In this document: positions 18,090 through 26,276 of the stretch, piece by piece
How the letters are laid out: every line of letters begins with the position of its first letter
Numbering within the stretch: position 1 is the stretch's first letter
DNA from: Streptomonospora nanhaiensis
Lineage (GTDB): Bacteria > Actinomycetota > Actinomycetes > Streptosporangiales > Streptosporangiaceae
Assembly (NCBI RefSeq): GCF_026642255.1
Contig: NZ_CP113264.1
Coordinates: 5,084,001-5,148,000, forward strand
Reading direction: 5' to 3'
Length of the DNA stretch: 64,000 nucleotides
The notes under the pieces: generated by a model
What the model saw: the letters and a program-made list of their open reading frames with translations, nothing else
The model's database searches: none
What the model was told of the DNA's origin: nothing
Position numbers and translations under genes: made by a program

Positions 18090-19958
18090 ATGGCCATGAA
18101 AGAACGGCGACAGCGCCGTCCCCGGAGGCGGGAGAACACGGCAGAGGCTTCGAGAACCCCTCTGGGCGGAGTACGTCGTACCCAGATGATCACCACCTAC
18201 GGCGTGGGTGCACTGGTCGCGATCGACGAGAAGTCCTACGTGGTGAGCGGGATCGACTCGTGGAAGGTGGACGACTCCACGGCGATCTTCGAGCCACGCC
18301 TCCAGCACTGGTTGGGGGTCCAGGGGTTTCGTCTTCCTCCGGCCTCGAATCCACCGGTCGGCGACGGGGTACGAGTTCGTCTCTTCCCCGAGATGTACTC
18401 CTGTCCCAAGTGCCATGAACTCAAGAGGTTCCGTGAGTTCGGCTCACCCCGCGGGAAAAGCCTCTGCGGTGCGTGCGAGGAATCCCTTTCCCCCTCCCGA
18501 TTCGTCGTCGCGTGCGAGAACGGACACCTGGACGACTTCCCCTACTTCGCCTGGGTCCACAAGAGAACCTCTCCGGTGAGTTCGGAGACGGGGGTCCGAC
18601 ACGAGTTGTCCCTGCACAGCACCGGGCGGACCGCTTCGCTGCGTTCTGTCGTGGTGCGCTGCTCCTGCGGGAAGAAGGCTTCCCTGGAAGGTGCCTTCGG
18701 AGGCGGGGCCATGCAGGCCCTGGGTATCTCGTGCTCGGGAAGGCGACCTTGGTTGGGAGCCGAAGGTGTGGAGGTCGGTTGCACGTCCGCACCTCGCACC
18801 CTGCAGCGTGGTTCGTCCGCGGCCTGGTTCCCCCTCAACCGGTCCGCCCTGTCCATCCCTCCGTGGTCTGCCACCCTGCAGAAACGGGTCCACGACCACT
18901 ACGGCGTGTTGGAACCTCTGATCGCGGGAAAGGTCGACGACGCCCTTCTCGACAAGGTCATCGAGGGAACCGGGCTCCTGCAGGGATCGCTCTTCACCCG
19001 CCAGGAGATCGTGAACGCCGTCCGTCAACGGATGGAGCTGGCGAACACGGAACCCGAGTCCGAGGCGTACGGCGGTTTCGAACCGGCCGAACGACTCAGG
19101 AGGGAAGAGTACGAACAGCTGATGTTCGGCACCGCCGAGTTGGAGAGGGACCAGGACTTCGAGTGTGTGAAGCCCGAGGGTGACCGTGCCGCGCTTCCCT
19201 TCGGGATCGAACGCAGCATGCAGGTCAAGCGGCTCCGTGAGGTGCGCGCCCTGCAAGCGTTCACCCGTGTTCAGGCGCCCGACGTGATGAGCCCGGGCAC
19301 GCAACCTGCCGCTCTCGCCCTGGAGGCACAGGACTGGCTTCCCGCTGTCGAGGTGAGTGGGGAAGGTGTTTTCCTGACCCTGGACAACGACCTTCTGCAC
19401 AGCTGGGAGCGCCGCCCCGGCACGGTGCAACGGATGGATCGGATCCGTCGGGAACACACCCGTGTACTGCGTTCCCTGGCTCGAAAATCGTCTTCGGGCA
19501 GGAAGGACGAGGCCGTCGATTCACCGATCACCCCCAGGTACGTGCTCCTGCACACCCTGGCCCACATCCTGATCAACGAATGGAGCCTGGGGGCCGGATA
19601 TCCCGCTGCTTCCCTGCGGGAACGGCTGTATGTGTCCGACGACATGGCGGGCATGCTGATCTACACCGCCACCAGCGACTCCGCCGGGAGCCTCGGGGGC
19701 GTGGTTGCCCAGGGCGAGTACAAGCAACTGCGTGCCACGCTCGAATCGGCTCTGAACCGGGCTGCTTGGTGCTCCCAGGATCCTCCCTGCATGGAGTCGG
19801 AGGCGAGCGGGGTCAACGGGCTGAATCTGGCCGCCTGCTACGCCTGCGTACTTCTGCCCGAAACGAGCTGCGAGACCAACAACTCCTTCCTGGACCGCGG
19901 CGTACTCTTGGGCACCCCGGAGGACTCGTCGGTCGGCTTCTTCAACCGGGACAACTGA
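18090..19958 (+). CDS. drmB: DrmB-type DUF1998 protein
   Basis: A 622-aa protein starting 2 nt after the drmA stop at ATG 18090 (GGAG about 10 nt upstream; ATG 18096 also possible). The N-terminus is basic, then QMITTYGVGALVAIDEKSYV. Cysteine pairs suggest zinc binding: CPKC near 106 with LCGAC, and CSCG. The C-terminal third (HTLAHILINEWSLGAGYPAASL, then QDPPCMESE, ACYACVLLPETSC) is the DUF1998 domain. DrmB forms a complex with DrmA in DISARM, where the pair loads on DNA. Here it is the last gene of the operon and is followed by a hairpin terminator. Its function follows from the family; no catalytic site was seen. Confidence 0.85.
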   Translation: MAMKERRQRRPRRRENTAEASRTPLGGVRRTQMITTYGVGALVAIDEKSYVVSGIDSWKVDDSTAIFEPRLQHWLGVQGFRLPPASNPPVGDGVRVRLFPEMYSCPKCHELKRFREFGSPRGKSLCGACEESLSPSRFVVACENGHLDDFPYFAWVHKRTSPVSSETGVRHELSLHSTGRTASLRSVVVRCSCGKKASLEGAFGGGAMQALGISCSGRRPWLGAEGVEVGCTSAPRTLQRGSSAAWFPLNRSALSIPPWSATLQKRVHDHYGVLEPLIAGKVDDALLDKVIEGTGLLQGSLFTRQEIVNAVRQRMELANTEPESEAYGGFEPAERLRREEYEQLMFGTAELERDQDFECVKPEGDRAALPFGIERSMQVKRLREVRALQAFTRVQAPDVMSPGTQPAALALEAQDWLPAVEVSGEGVFLTLDNDLLHSWERRPGTVQRMDRIRREHTRVLRSLARKSSSGRKDEAVDSPITPRYVLLHTLAHILINEWSLGAGYPAASLRERLYVSDDMAGMLIYTATSDSAGSLGGVVAQGEYKQLRATLESALNRAAWCSQDPPCMESEASGVNGLNLAACYACVLLPETSCETNNSFLDRGVLLGTPEDSSVGFFNRDN

Positions 19959-19963
19959 GGAGA

Positions 19964-19991
19964 GCCGGGGGCGCCGGGCGGTGCCCCCGGC
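19964..19991. terminator. Hairpin terminator between convergent operons
   Basis: GCCGGGGGCGCC (19964-19975) pairs with GGTGCCCCCGGC (19980-19991) across a 4-nt loop, followed on the plus strand by ATTT. It lies in the 36-bp gap between the drmB stop and the stop of the minus-strand kinase-FtsK gene and can serve both. A second palindrome, TCACCGG-N5-CCGGTGA, overlaps the last codons of the kinase-FtsK gene. Confidence 0.75.
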
Positions 19992-19994
19992 ATT

Positions 19995-22088
19995 TCACCG
20001 GCCTGGCCGGTGACCGGGCCGCCTCCAGTGGTCGACGACGGAGGTGAGGTCCCCCTGGGACACCAGGGATGTACGTAGCCGTGTCGGTCTCTTCGCTCCT
20101 CTCGGCAGAAACAGGGCGTCGCCGGATCCGCGAAGTCGCGTGGTGCGCCCGTCGTCGACAGTCACCTCGCCCCCCTCTACGGAGGTCGTCCTGAAAGTGA
20201 GACGGGAGGGGATGTAGGCATGGACACGTTCGGTGAGTGCACCGGTGTGCACCTCACGGGTGGCCAGGACCAGGTGGATACCCACCGCACGCGCCAATCG
20301 AGCAAGGCTTCCGATGGAGTGTTCGGTCTCCTCGCGACACCGGTCGGTGAGCACGGTCACCTCATCGACGAAGACCACGATCGAAGGGTGTGGGGTTCTC
20401 GTCCCGAGGCTCCGTGCCGGAGGTGGCGTCCGTCCCTCACGTACCGCCACGTTGTAGCCGTGAACCGTGCGATGTCCGTGAGAGGCGAGGTCGTCGTAAC
20501 GACGTTCCATCTCCTCCTCCACCCATCGCAACGCCACCACCGCCCTCGCCGGGTCGTCGGTGACGGGGAACAACAGGTGCGGCACGTCGTCGAAGACGGA
20601 GAGCCGGCCGCCCGGTGAGTCGACCAGCACCAGGCGAACCTCCTCGGGGGTGGCACGCACGAGCAGGGAGGTCACCGCAGCACGGATCGCCATGGACTTA
20701 CCCGTTCCACGAGCACCGGTGATCAGCAGATGGGGGGTCTCCTCCAGGTTCACCAGCACGGGTCCCGCAGCGCCTCGTCCCAGGCCGTACAACAGGGACG
20801 AGTTCTCCTGTGGCGCGGGTGCCGAGCGAAGCAGGTCTCCCAGACCGATGACCTCCGGGTCCGCGTTGATGATTTCCAACCCCACCGCGGTTCCCCCGGG
20901 AAGAGCCGATGTCGATCGCACGAAGGCGAGGAACTCCACGTCGACACCACCCAGTTCCACGGAGATCTGTTCGACCAGTCGTCCGACACAAGACGCACTT
21001 TCCGGGGAGGGCAGACGGATCTCGTATCTGCTGACCACGGGACCTCGAACACACCCTGCCACGTGAGCGTCCACATTGCTCCTGGCCAACACGCTCTGGA
21101 CCGTGGACATGACATGACTGTTGTGAGGCGTGTGTTTCTTGGCCGGCGAACCGGAAGCGAGGAGACGGGGCGAAGGCGGGGTGAAGGGCTCGGACGCCGG
21201 CGGGACAGCAGGCTTCGGGCCGGTAGGCATCGCGGTCCGGGAGTCGTGATGAACGGCATCACTCCCCCGGTCGTGTCCCCGAACTATCCTCTTCAGCCGG
21301 TCGCGGACCTCCTCCGCGTTCGCAGGTCGCTCCTCGGGCCGTTTGCCGAGCAGGTCCGTGACGAGGGCCTCCAGCCCCGCCGGCACACTCCGACGGCACT
21401 CCGCGAAAGACGCGGGAAGCGCACGACGATGTAGATCCATCAGTTTGTGAGGCGTTCCCCGGAAAGGCGGGAAACCGGTGACGAGTTCGTAGAGGACGCA
21501 CCCCAGCGAGTACAGGTCGGATCGTATGCCCACCACGCCGTCGAACTGCTCCGGAGCCATGTAGACCGCCGTGCCGATCCCGGCGGTACCCTGCTCCCCA
21601 CGGTTGTCCTCGAGGACCCGAGCCACTCCGAAGTCGCAGATCTTCACCTGTCCCCGAGGGGTGAGCATGATGTTGGAAGGTTTGACATCGCGATGCGCCA
21701 CGTTCCCACCGTGTGCGGCGATCAGGGCCTCGGCCACCTGCAATCCGATGTCCAACACCTGTTCGACCGGCAGACCGTCAGGATGACGGTCGAGAAGACG
21801 TTTCAGGTCCTCTCCGTCGACCTTCTCCATGACGACGTAGAGGAACCCGTGACTCTCCCCTGTGTCATGGACAACCGTGATGCCCGGATCCTGAAAGGCC
21901 GCGGCGATCTCGGCCTCGCGCCGAAAACGGTCCATCCGCGAGGGGTCGGAGTGGCGTAGGGGCAAAAGCTTGACAGCGACCGCTCGACGGAGCTTGAGGT
22001 CGAGACCGCCCCAGACCTCTCCCATGCCTCCACTGCCCAGGTGCTTCTCGAGGCGATAGCGGCCGTCGAGCTCGGTCCCCCCGTACAA
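19995..22088 (-). CDS. Soluble Ser/Thr protein kinase fused to an FtsK/SpoIIIE DNA translocase
   Basis: A 697-aa protein from TTG 22088 (GAAAGG 7 nt upstream; no ATG fits). Residues 1-270 are a complete Hanks kinase: GSGGMGEV (18-25), Lys40, HRDVKPSN (132-139), DFG (152-154), APE (178-180). A Pro-rich linker of about 60 residues follows. Residues 330-690 match FtsK alpha and beta domains: YEIRLPSPE, PHLLITGARGTGKS with Walker A at 458-465, VVFVDEV (Walker B, 571-577), GIHLVLATRE, IPSRLTFRT, and LRGSGDALFLPRG. There is no membrane segment or PASTA repeat and no clear FtsK-gamma winged helix. The fusion suggests a DNA motor gated by phosphorylation, or a kinase activated by DNA. It lies downstream of vsr and converges on drmB. 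Confidence 0.88.
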   Translation of the reverse strand: MYGGTELDGRYRLEKHLGSGGMGEVWGGLDLKLRRAVAVKLLPLRHSDPSRMDRFRREAEIAAAFQDPGITVVHDTGESHGFLYVVMEKVDGEDLKRLLDRHPDGLPVEQVLDIGLQVAEALIAAHGGNVAHRDVKPSNIMLTPRGQVKICDFGVARVLEDNRGEQGTAGIGTAVYMAPEQFDGVVGIRSDLYSLGCVLYELVTGFPPFRGTPHKLMDLHRRALPASFAECRRSVPAGLEALVTDLLGKRPEERPANAEEVRDRLKRIVRGHDRGSDAVHHDSRTAMPTGPKPAVPPASEPFTPPSPRLLASGSPAKKHTPHNSHVMSTVQSVLARSNVDAHVAGCVRGPVVSRYEIRLPSPESASCVGRLVEQISVELGGVDVEFLAFVRSTSALPGGTAVGLEIINADPEVIGLGDLLRSAPAPQENSSLLYGLGRGAAGPVLVNLEETPHLLITGARGTGKSMAIRAAVTSLLVRATPEEVRLVLVDSPGGRLSVFDDVPHLLFPVTDDPARAVVALRWVEEEMERRYDDLASHGHRTVHGYNVAVREGRTPPPARSLGTRTPHPSIVVFVDEVTVLTDRCREETEHSIGSLARLARAVGIHLVLATREVHTGALTERVHAYIPSRLTFRTTSVEGGEVTVDDGRTTRLRGSGDALFLPRGAKRPTRLRTSLVSQGDLTSVVDHWRRPGHRPGR

Positions 22089-22207
22089 CAGCCAGCCTTT
22101 CGCAAGACACTACGCCGTTCCCCTCGCAGAAGGATTCTGACGTAGACCGGTCCTCTTCAAAAATTCGCGTCTGCGACCGCCGGGGGAGAGGAGGGACAGC
22201 ATCCCAC

Positions 22208-22711
22208 TCACCGGGGGCCACGAACCGGCGATTCCGGTTTCCGGACTCTCCCGGTTCTTCCACGTGCAAGACGGCGTTCTCTCAGCACACGTTCGACCTC
22301 GGAAGCAGCTGCTTCCATGTCTTCGTGCTCCCAGAAACGGAGCACCGCCCAACCAGCCTCTCGCAGCCTGGTATCGGTGTCGCGGTCACGAGCCACGTTC
22401 CCGCTCAGTTTGTGCTCCCACCATGCTCCGTTGTTGACCGGAGCCGTTCCGTGGACAGGGCAGCGATGCCAGAAACACCCGTCGACGAACACGACGACCT
22501 TGGCCCCGACGAAGGTTACGTCCGCTCTTCTGCGTGGCATGCCTTCCAGCGGTCGATTCACCCGATAGCGCGAACCCCTGCGATACAGTGCACGCCGTAG
22601 TTCCATCTCGGGTGCTGTGTCCTTGCGTTTCTGTCGAGACATACGCGCCGAGGTGGCAGCATGCACGCCTGCGGGCCGGCACGGTACCGTTTCGACCGAC
22701 GTCTCGTCCAT
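22208..22711 (-). CDS. vsr: Very short patch repair (Vsr) endonuclease
   Basis: A 167-aa protein from ATG 22711, with AGGGAAGG upstream. It has the full Vsr signature: MSRQKRKDTAPEMELRRALY, Asp64 in RRRADVTFVG (catalytic position), VDGCFWHRCPVHGT with His82 and His87, and WWEHKLSGNVARDRDTDTRL. Vsr nicks next to T in T:G mismatches that arise when 5-methylcytosine deaminates, and normally travels with a cytosine methyltransferase. Here the methyltransferases lie about 19 kb away at the other end of the island, so it serves them in trans. The basic, Arg-rich tail is longer than usual. It is followed 119 bp later by the kinase-FtsK gene on the same strand. Confidence 0.93.
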   Translation of the reverse strand: MDETSVETVPCRPAGVHAATSARMSRQKRKDTAPEMELRRALYRRGSRYRVNRPLEGMPRRRADVTFVGAKVVVFVDGCFWHRCPVHGTAPVNNGAWWEHKLSGNVARDRDTDTRLREAGWAVLRFWEHEDMEAAASEVERVLRERRLARGRTGRVRKPESPVRGPR

Positions 22712-23095
22712 CAGTGCCTTCCCTCACCGGTTTTCTCACGGGTATCTCGACCTCGCGCGTCATCGAACCCACCCGACCCGGCGTGCGAGGTCCTGCGCCA
22801 CAACCGCTGTTCGGCCGCTCCGGGTTCGGGTGGGGCCGGGACGTGTCGCGTGGCACTCCCCGAGCTCTCATACGAAGTCAGGGGCTTCCGAGTGTGAACA
22901 TATCGGATACCGGATCGCGTTCGGGAAAGGAGCGTGCCCCACCGAGGTCCGACACCTTCCCGAGGAATTCCGGCAAGGAGTGGCAGGGCCGTCGCGCCCG
23001 GGATCACCGGTGAGATGCGAACGCCGGTCAGGCACTCAGGTCATCGGTGAGCGCCGACGGGTCCGGTCCGGAGCACTGGACACCATGCTCCTCGC
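22712..23095. other. Gene-free right end of the island
   Basis: No convincing gene lies between the vsr start and the flavoprotein stop at 23036. Base composition is intermediate, with AT-richer patches such as GAACATATCGG near 22900. The region should contain the vsr promoter, but no clear -35/-10 pair was found. The last 60 bases encode the foreign-looking C-terminal tail of the flavoprotein. Confidence 0.5.
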
Positions 23096-24298
23096 GCCGG
23101 AGCCGGTGTGCGTGCTGCGCGGAGAACCTGTCCAGCCCACGGGAGCCGGATCCGCCACGGGGGCACGGAGCTCGGCGACGACCTGCCGTGCGACGGCGCG
23201 GCCGGCGCGGTTGGCCCCGATCGTGCTCGCCTGGGGACCGAAACCCGCGAGGAACAGGCGGGGGTTGCGCACCGAGCGGCCCTGTTCGACGCGGACGCCG
23301 CCGCCGGGCTCGCGCAGGCGCAGCGGTGCCAGGTGGGTGAGCTCGGCCCGGAACCCGGTGGCCCAGATGATGGCGTCCACGGGGGCGAACGTCCCGTCGG
23401 CCCAGCGGACCCCGTCCGGTTCGACCGAGGAGAACATCGGCCGGGCCACGAGGAGCCCCCGCTCGGCCGCGGCCAGGTTCTCCGGGGTGGCGGGGAGGCC
23501 GGTTCCGCTGACGATGCTCGGGAGCGGCCGCCCGGCCCTGGCAGCCTCGTCGGCCATCCGCACGGCCGTGACGCCCGCGTCCGGGTCGTCGGTGAACTCG
23601 ACGGGTCGGCGGGTGGCCCACACCGTGGCCGCCGCCACGCCCTCCAGCTCGCGCAGGAACCCGACCGCGGAGGTGCCCCCGCCCACGACGAGGACACGCT
23701 TCCCCCGGAAGTCCTCGGCGGAGCGGTAGCCGGGTGTGGTGATCTGCGTGCCCCGGAACTCCGCGGCACCCGCGAAGTAGGGCCGGAAGGGGCGTGCCCA
23801 CGTCCCGCCGGCGTTCACGAGGACCCGGGCGCCGATGTCGCCCCGGTCGGTCGTGAGGAGGAACCCTCCGCGGCCGTCCTCGTGGACCCCGGTGACCTCG
23901 ACGGGTCTGCGCACGTCCAGCGCGAACGCCTGCTCGTAGCGCTCGTAGTAGTCGGCCACGACCTCCCTGGCCGCCCTCGTCCGGTCCGCGGTGGCGAAGC
24001 TCAGACCGAGCTCCCCCATGCCGGGCAGGTCGTCGACCTTGTGCGCCGTGTCCAGCCGCAGCGACTCCCACCGGAACTGCCAGGCCCCGCCCGCACCAGG
24101 CCCACGGTCAAGGACCACCAGGTCCGAGCCCGGGGTGAGCCCGAGGCGCCTCAGGTGCCAGGCCACCGACAGACCGGCCTGTCCCGCGCCCACGACGACC
24201 ACGTCGGCCGCATCCGGCAGCTCCGGCCCGGGTCCGCCCGTGCGGCCGTGCTTCGCTCCGGGGGCGCCCGGCCCGCCACGACCCTTCCCGTCCGCCAT
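23036..24298 (-). CDS. FAD/NAD(P)-dependent flavoprotein (YUCCA/CzcO-like), 3' end rewritten by the island
   Basis: A 420-aa protein from ATG 24298 with GAAGGGA upstream. It has a first Rossmann motif DVVVVGAGQAGLSVAWHLRR, a second KRVLVVGGGTSAVGFL, and the late motif IIWATGFRAEL, the layout of single-component flavin monooxygenases and related CzcO-like oxidoreductases. The substrate is unknown. The body ends in LRAPVADPAPVG; the same peptide followed by a stop is preserved in the left repeat at 1479-1502. Here that stop is TGG, so reading continues for 32 residues (WTGSPRSTHTGSGA...) into island DNA. The original protein was probably about 388 residues. Confidence 0.85.
   Translation of the reverse strand: MADGKGRGGPGAPGAKHGRTGGPGPELPDAADVVVVGAGQAGLSVAWHLRRLGLTPGSDLVVLDRGPGAGGAWQFRWESLRLDTAHKVDDLPGMGELGLSFATADRTRAAREVVADYYERYEQAFALDVRRPVEVTGVHEDGRGGFLLTTDRGDIGARVLVNAGGTWARPFRPYFAGAAEFRGTQITTPGYRSAEDFRGKRVLVVGGGTSAVGFLRELEGVAAATVWATRRPVEFTDDPDAGVTAVRMADEAARAGRPLPSIVSGTGLPATPENLAAAERGLLVARPMFSSVEPDGVRWADGTFAPVDAIIWATGFRAELTHLAPLRLREPGGGVRVEQGRSVRNPRLFLAGFGPQASTIGANRAGRAVARQVVAELRAPVADPAPVGWTGSPRSTHTGSGARSMVSSAPDRTRRRSPMT
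23096..23155. repeat. Right 60-bp direct repeat bounding the island (attR-like)
   Basis: Same sequence and orientation as 1443-1502 with four differences, two of which change TAG (stop) to TGG and a neighbouring codon on the minus strand. It lies inside the 3' part of the flavoprotein gene. Everything between the two copies, about 21.6 kb, has the lower G+C and different codon use of the defence island; both outer flanks look like backbone. Confidence 0.75.
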
Positions 24299-24467
24299 GT
24301 CCGTCCCTTCCGTCGTCCGCTGTCAGGGGGCAACAACGGCGGCGGGGGGTTCATGCCGGATCCCCGGCGCCCGCTCCGGGACGGACACCGGGCGTTACGT
24401 GGAACGGCCCGGCGGCGAGCCGACGGAGCGGGAACGGGGGCGGCGGCGCGAGTGGTCCCGCGCCGCC

Positions 24468-24487
24468 GCCCCCGTACGGAAGGGGGC
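24468..24487 (-). terminator. Hairpin after the cupin gene
   Basis: GCCCCC (24468-24473) and GGGGGC (24482-24487) pair around an 8-nt loop, immediately after the cupin stop codon on the minus strand. Confidence 0.5.
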
Positions 24488-24488
24488 T

Positions 24489-24842
24489 TCAGTCCTTCCA
24501 CTCCTGGATCATCGTGTCCGAGGCGTGCACGCACATGAGGCGCAGCCGCCCGGTGCCGGTGTTGGTGAACCCGTGCCACACGTGGGGCTGGACGACGGCG
24601 GTGTCACCCGTCCTGGCGACGATCCGCTCCTCCCCCACCATGATGGTCGCCTCCCCCTCCAGGACCGTCCACGTCTCGGTGTACGGGTGGCGGTGCAGGC
24701 CGGGGCCCTGGCCGGGGTCGTTGTCCACGAGGAAGAAGGAGATTCCGGAGCCGTGGAGGTAGCCCTCGAACCGCAGGGTACGGGAGTCGCCGACCAGCAG
24801 TTCCTCAGCGGGCACGACGGCCGGCGCGGTCACATCGCTCAT
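24489..24842 (-). CDS. Cupin-domain protein
   Basis: A 117-aa protein from ATG 24842, with GTGAGGACC upstream; a longer frame to 24965 lacks a site. It has the two cupin motifs: GLHRHPYTETWTVLEGEATI (HxH...E metal ligands) and DTAVVQPHVWHGFTNTG. This is a single small beta-barrel binding a metal or small ligand. Function cannot be narrowed. It is divergent from the ArsR-type regulator gene, 161 bp away, which may control it. Confidence 0.85.
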   Translation of the reverse strand: MSDVTAPAVVPAEELLVGDSRTLRFEGYLHGSGISFFLVDNDPGQGPGLHRHPYTETWTVLEGEATIMVGEERIVARTGDTAVVQPHVWHGFTNTGTGRLRLMCVHASDTMIQEWKD

Positions 24843-25003
24843 GGTCCTCACACCTCGAACTCGACGACCGGCCGCGCCTCGACGGGGCCGGCGGTGGCTG
24901 AATCGTGGTGGTACAGCAGCGCGAACTGCACGGTTCCTCCCGGGGGCTTGTCCTGATGCCTCCACTCTGGCGCGTCGGCCCCGAGCGCCTCTACTCTTTC
25001 GAT

Positions 25004-25993
25004 ATGGGTCGAAACCTGGTCCGGTTCCGGATCGGCGCCACGGACATCTCCTCCATCCGTTTCGGCATCTCCCCCGGCCACGAGCTGTGCCACGCGGTCC
25101 GCGTGCTCCAGAACCCGCCGGACCACCCCCTCCAGTGGGGCTGGCTCCGCTCGGTGCGCTCGGCCATGCCCCGGGGGGCCTTCGGGGTGCTGCGGACGGT
25201 GATCGGCCCGGAGGGCTACTTCCCCGACTTCCTCACCTCGACGCCGACGTGGGACATGGCCCCGGCCGACGAGGTCGAACGCCTGCGCCGGGTGCCGGCC
25301 GAGTCCGTCCGGGCGGACCTCACCAAGGTGCTCGCCCGGTCGGAGGGACTGCGCCACCGGGTCATCGCCGACATGTTCGCCCACCCGGAGCGGACCCGGG
25401 CCCAGGTGGCGGACGCCTGGGAGGAGGTCTGGGAGGCCGCGCCGGCCCCGCACTGGCCCCAGATCCGACGGCTCATCAGCGCCGACATCGACCTGCGCGT
25501 GCGCCGCGTGGGCGTGGACGGTGTGGCCGCGATGGTCGGCTCGCTCCACGGCTCCGTCGCGTGGCACCGCGACGCCATCGAGATCGAGATGCGCAAGCAC
25601 AACGAGGAGGTCGACTGCGAGGGCAGCGGGGTGGTGCTCGTGCCCTCCGTCATGAGCACGCCCCGCTGCTCCGTGCTCACCGAGCCGCCCGCGCAGCCGA
25701 CGCTGTTCTACCCCGTGCCCGGGCTCTCCGCGTCGTGGACGCAGGAGCGCTCGGCGGTCGAGGAGTCCCTGGTGGAACTGCTCGGTTCGGGCCGAGCCCG
25801 TGCCCTGCTGTCCCTGGACGGCCCCCGGTCGACGTCGGAGGTCGCCGACGCGTGTGCGACGGCCGTGTCCACGGCGTCGCACCACCTGACGATCCTGAGA
25901 AAGGCCCAGCTGGTCCACAGCCGGCGCGACGGGACGCGGATGCTGCACGCCCGCACCCCGCTGGGCGAGGCCCTCCTGGGAGCAGGCGTCTGA
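25004..25993 (+). CDS. ArsR-family winged-helix regulator with DUF5937 N-terminal domain
   Basis: A 329-aa protein from ATG 25004. There is no ribosome binding site, but TACTCT at 24992-24997 lies 6 nt before the ATG, compatible with a leaderless transcript. The N-terminal domain begins MGRNLVRFRIGATDIS and contains RFGISPGHELCHAVRVL, typical of DUF5937 proteins. The last 80 residues are an ArsR-like winged helix (LGSGRARALLSLDGPRSTSEVADACATAVSTASHHLTILRKAQLV). No metal-binding CxC was seen, so the effector is unknown. It is divergent from the cupin gene and upstream of the NmrA-like reductase gene. Confidence 0.8.
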   Translation: MGRNLVRFRIGATDISSIRFGISPGHELCHAVRVLQNPPDHPLQWGWLRSVRSAMPRGAFGVLRTVIGPEGYFPDFLTSTPTWDMAPADEVERLRRVPAESVRADLTKVLARSEGLRHRVIADMFAHPERTRAQVADAWEEVWEAAPAPHWPQIRRLISADIDLRVRRVGVDGVAAMVGSLHGSVAWHRDAIEIEMRKHNEEVDCEGSGVVLVPSVMSTPRCSVLTEPPAQPTLFYPVPGLSASWTQERSAVEESLVELLGSGRARALLSLDGPRSTSEVADACATAVSTASHHLTILRKAQLVHSRRDGTRMLHARTPLGEALLGAGV

Positions 25994-26276
25994 CCCGCCC
26001 GGGGCGCGCCGTACCGATCCGCCCTCCTCCGCCGGAATCACGGTGTCGGATCCTGTGTTGTCATGCGTGCCGCCGGGCGCCCCCGCCCCCGGAACCCGGT
26101 GGCCCCCGACCGGAATCGCCGTGTCCACCCCGGGCGAACGCCCGGCCCGCGCACCGGTCCCGGCACGCAGCCGGTCTCCGGCCCGGTCGGCACGGCCGGG
26201 AAGTGCCACGCAGCGCGAAGAACCCCCACAGATCCCGCCGCCCTCCCCTGAGGAGGGCCGCCCCCAGGAGGAACAG

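Noticed and set aside
14872..19958. Calling the DrmA/DrmB pair a complete DISARM system
   Set aside because: DrmC and the class-defining DrmD/DrmMI or DrmE are not found in the window. The two 5mC methyltransferases lie in a separate transcription unit.
14872..19958. Druantia (DruE-type helicase with DUF1998)
   Set aside because: DruE is a single very large protein. Here the helicase and DUF1998 parts are separate proteins of DrmA and DrmB size and motif order.
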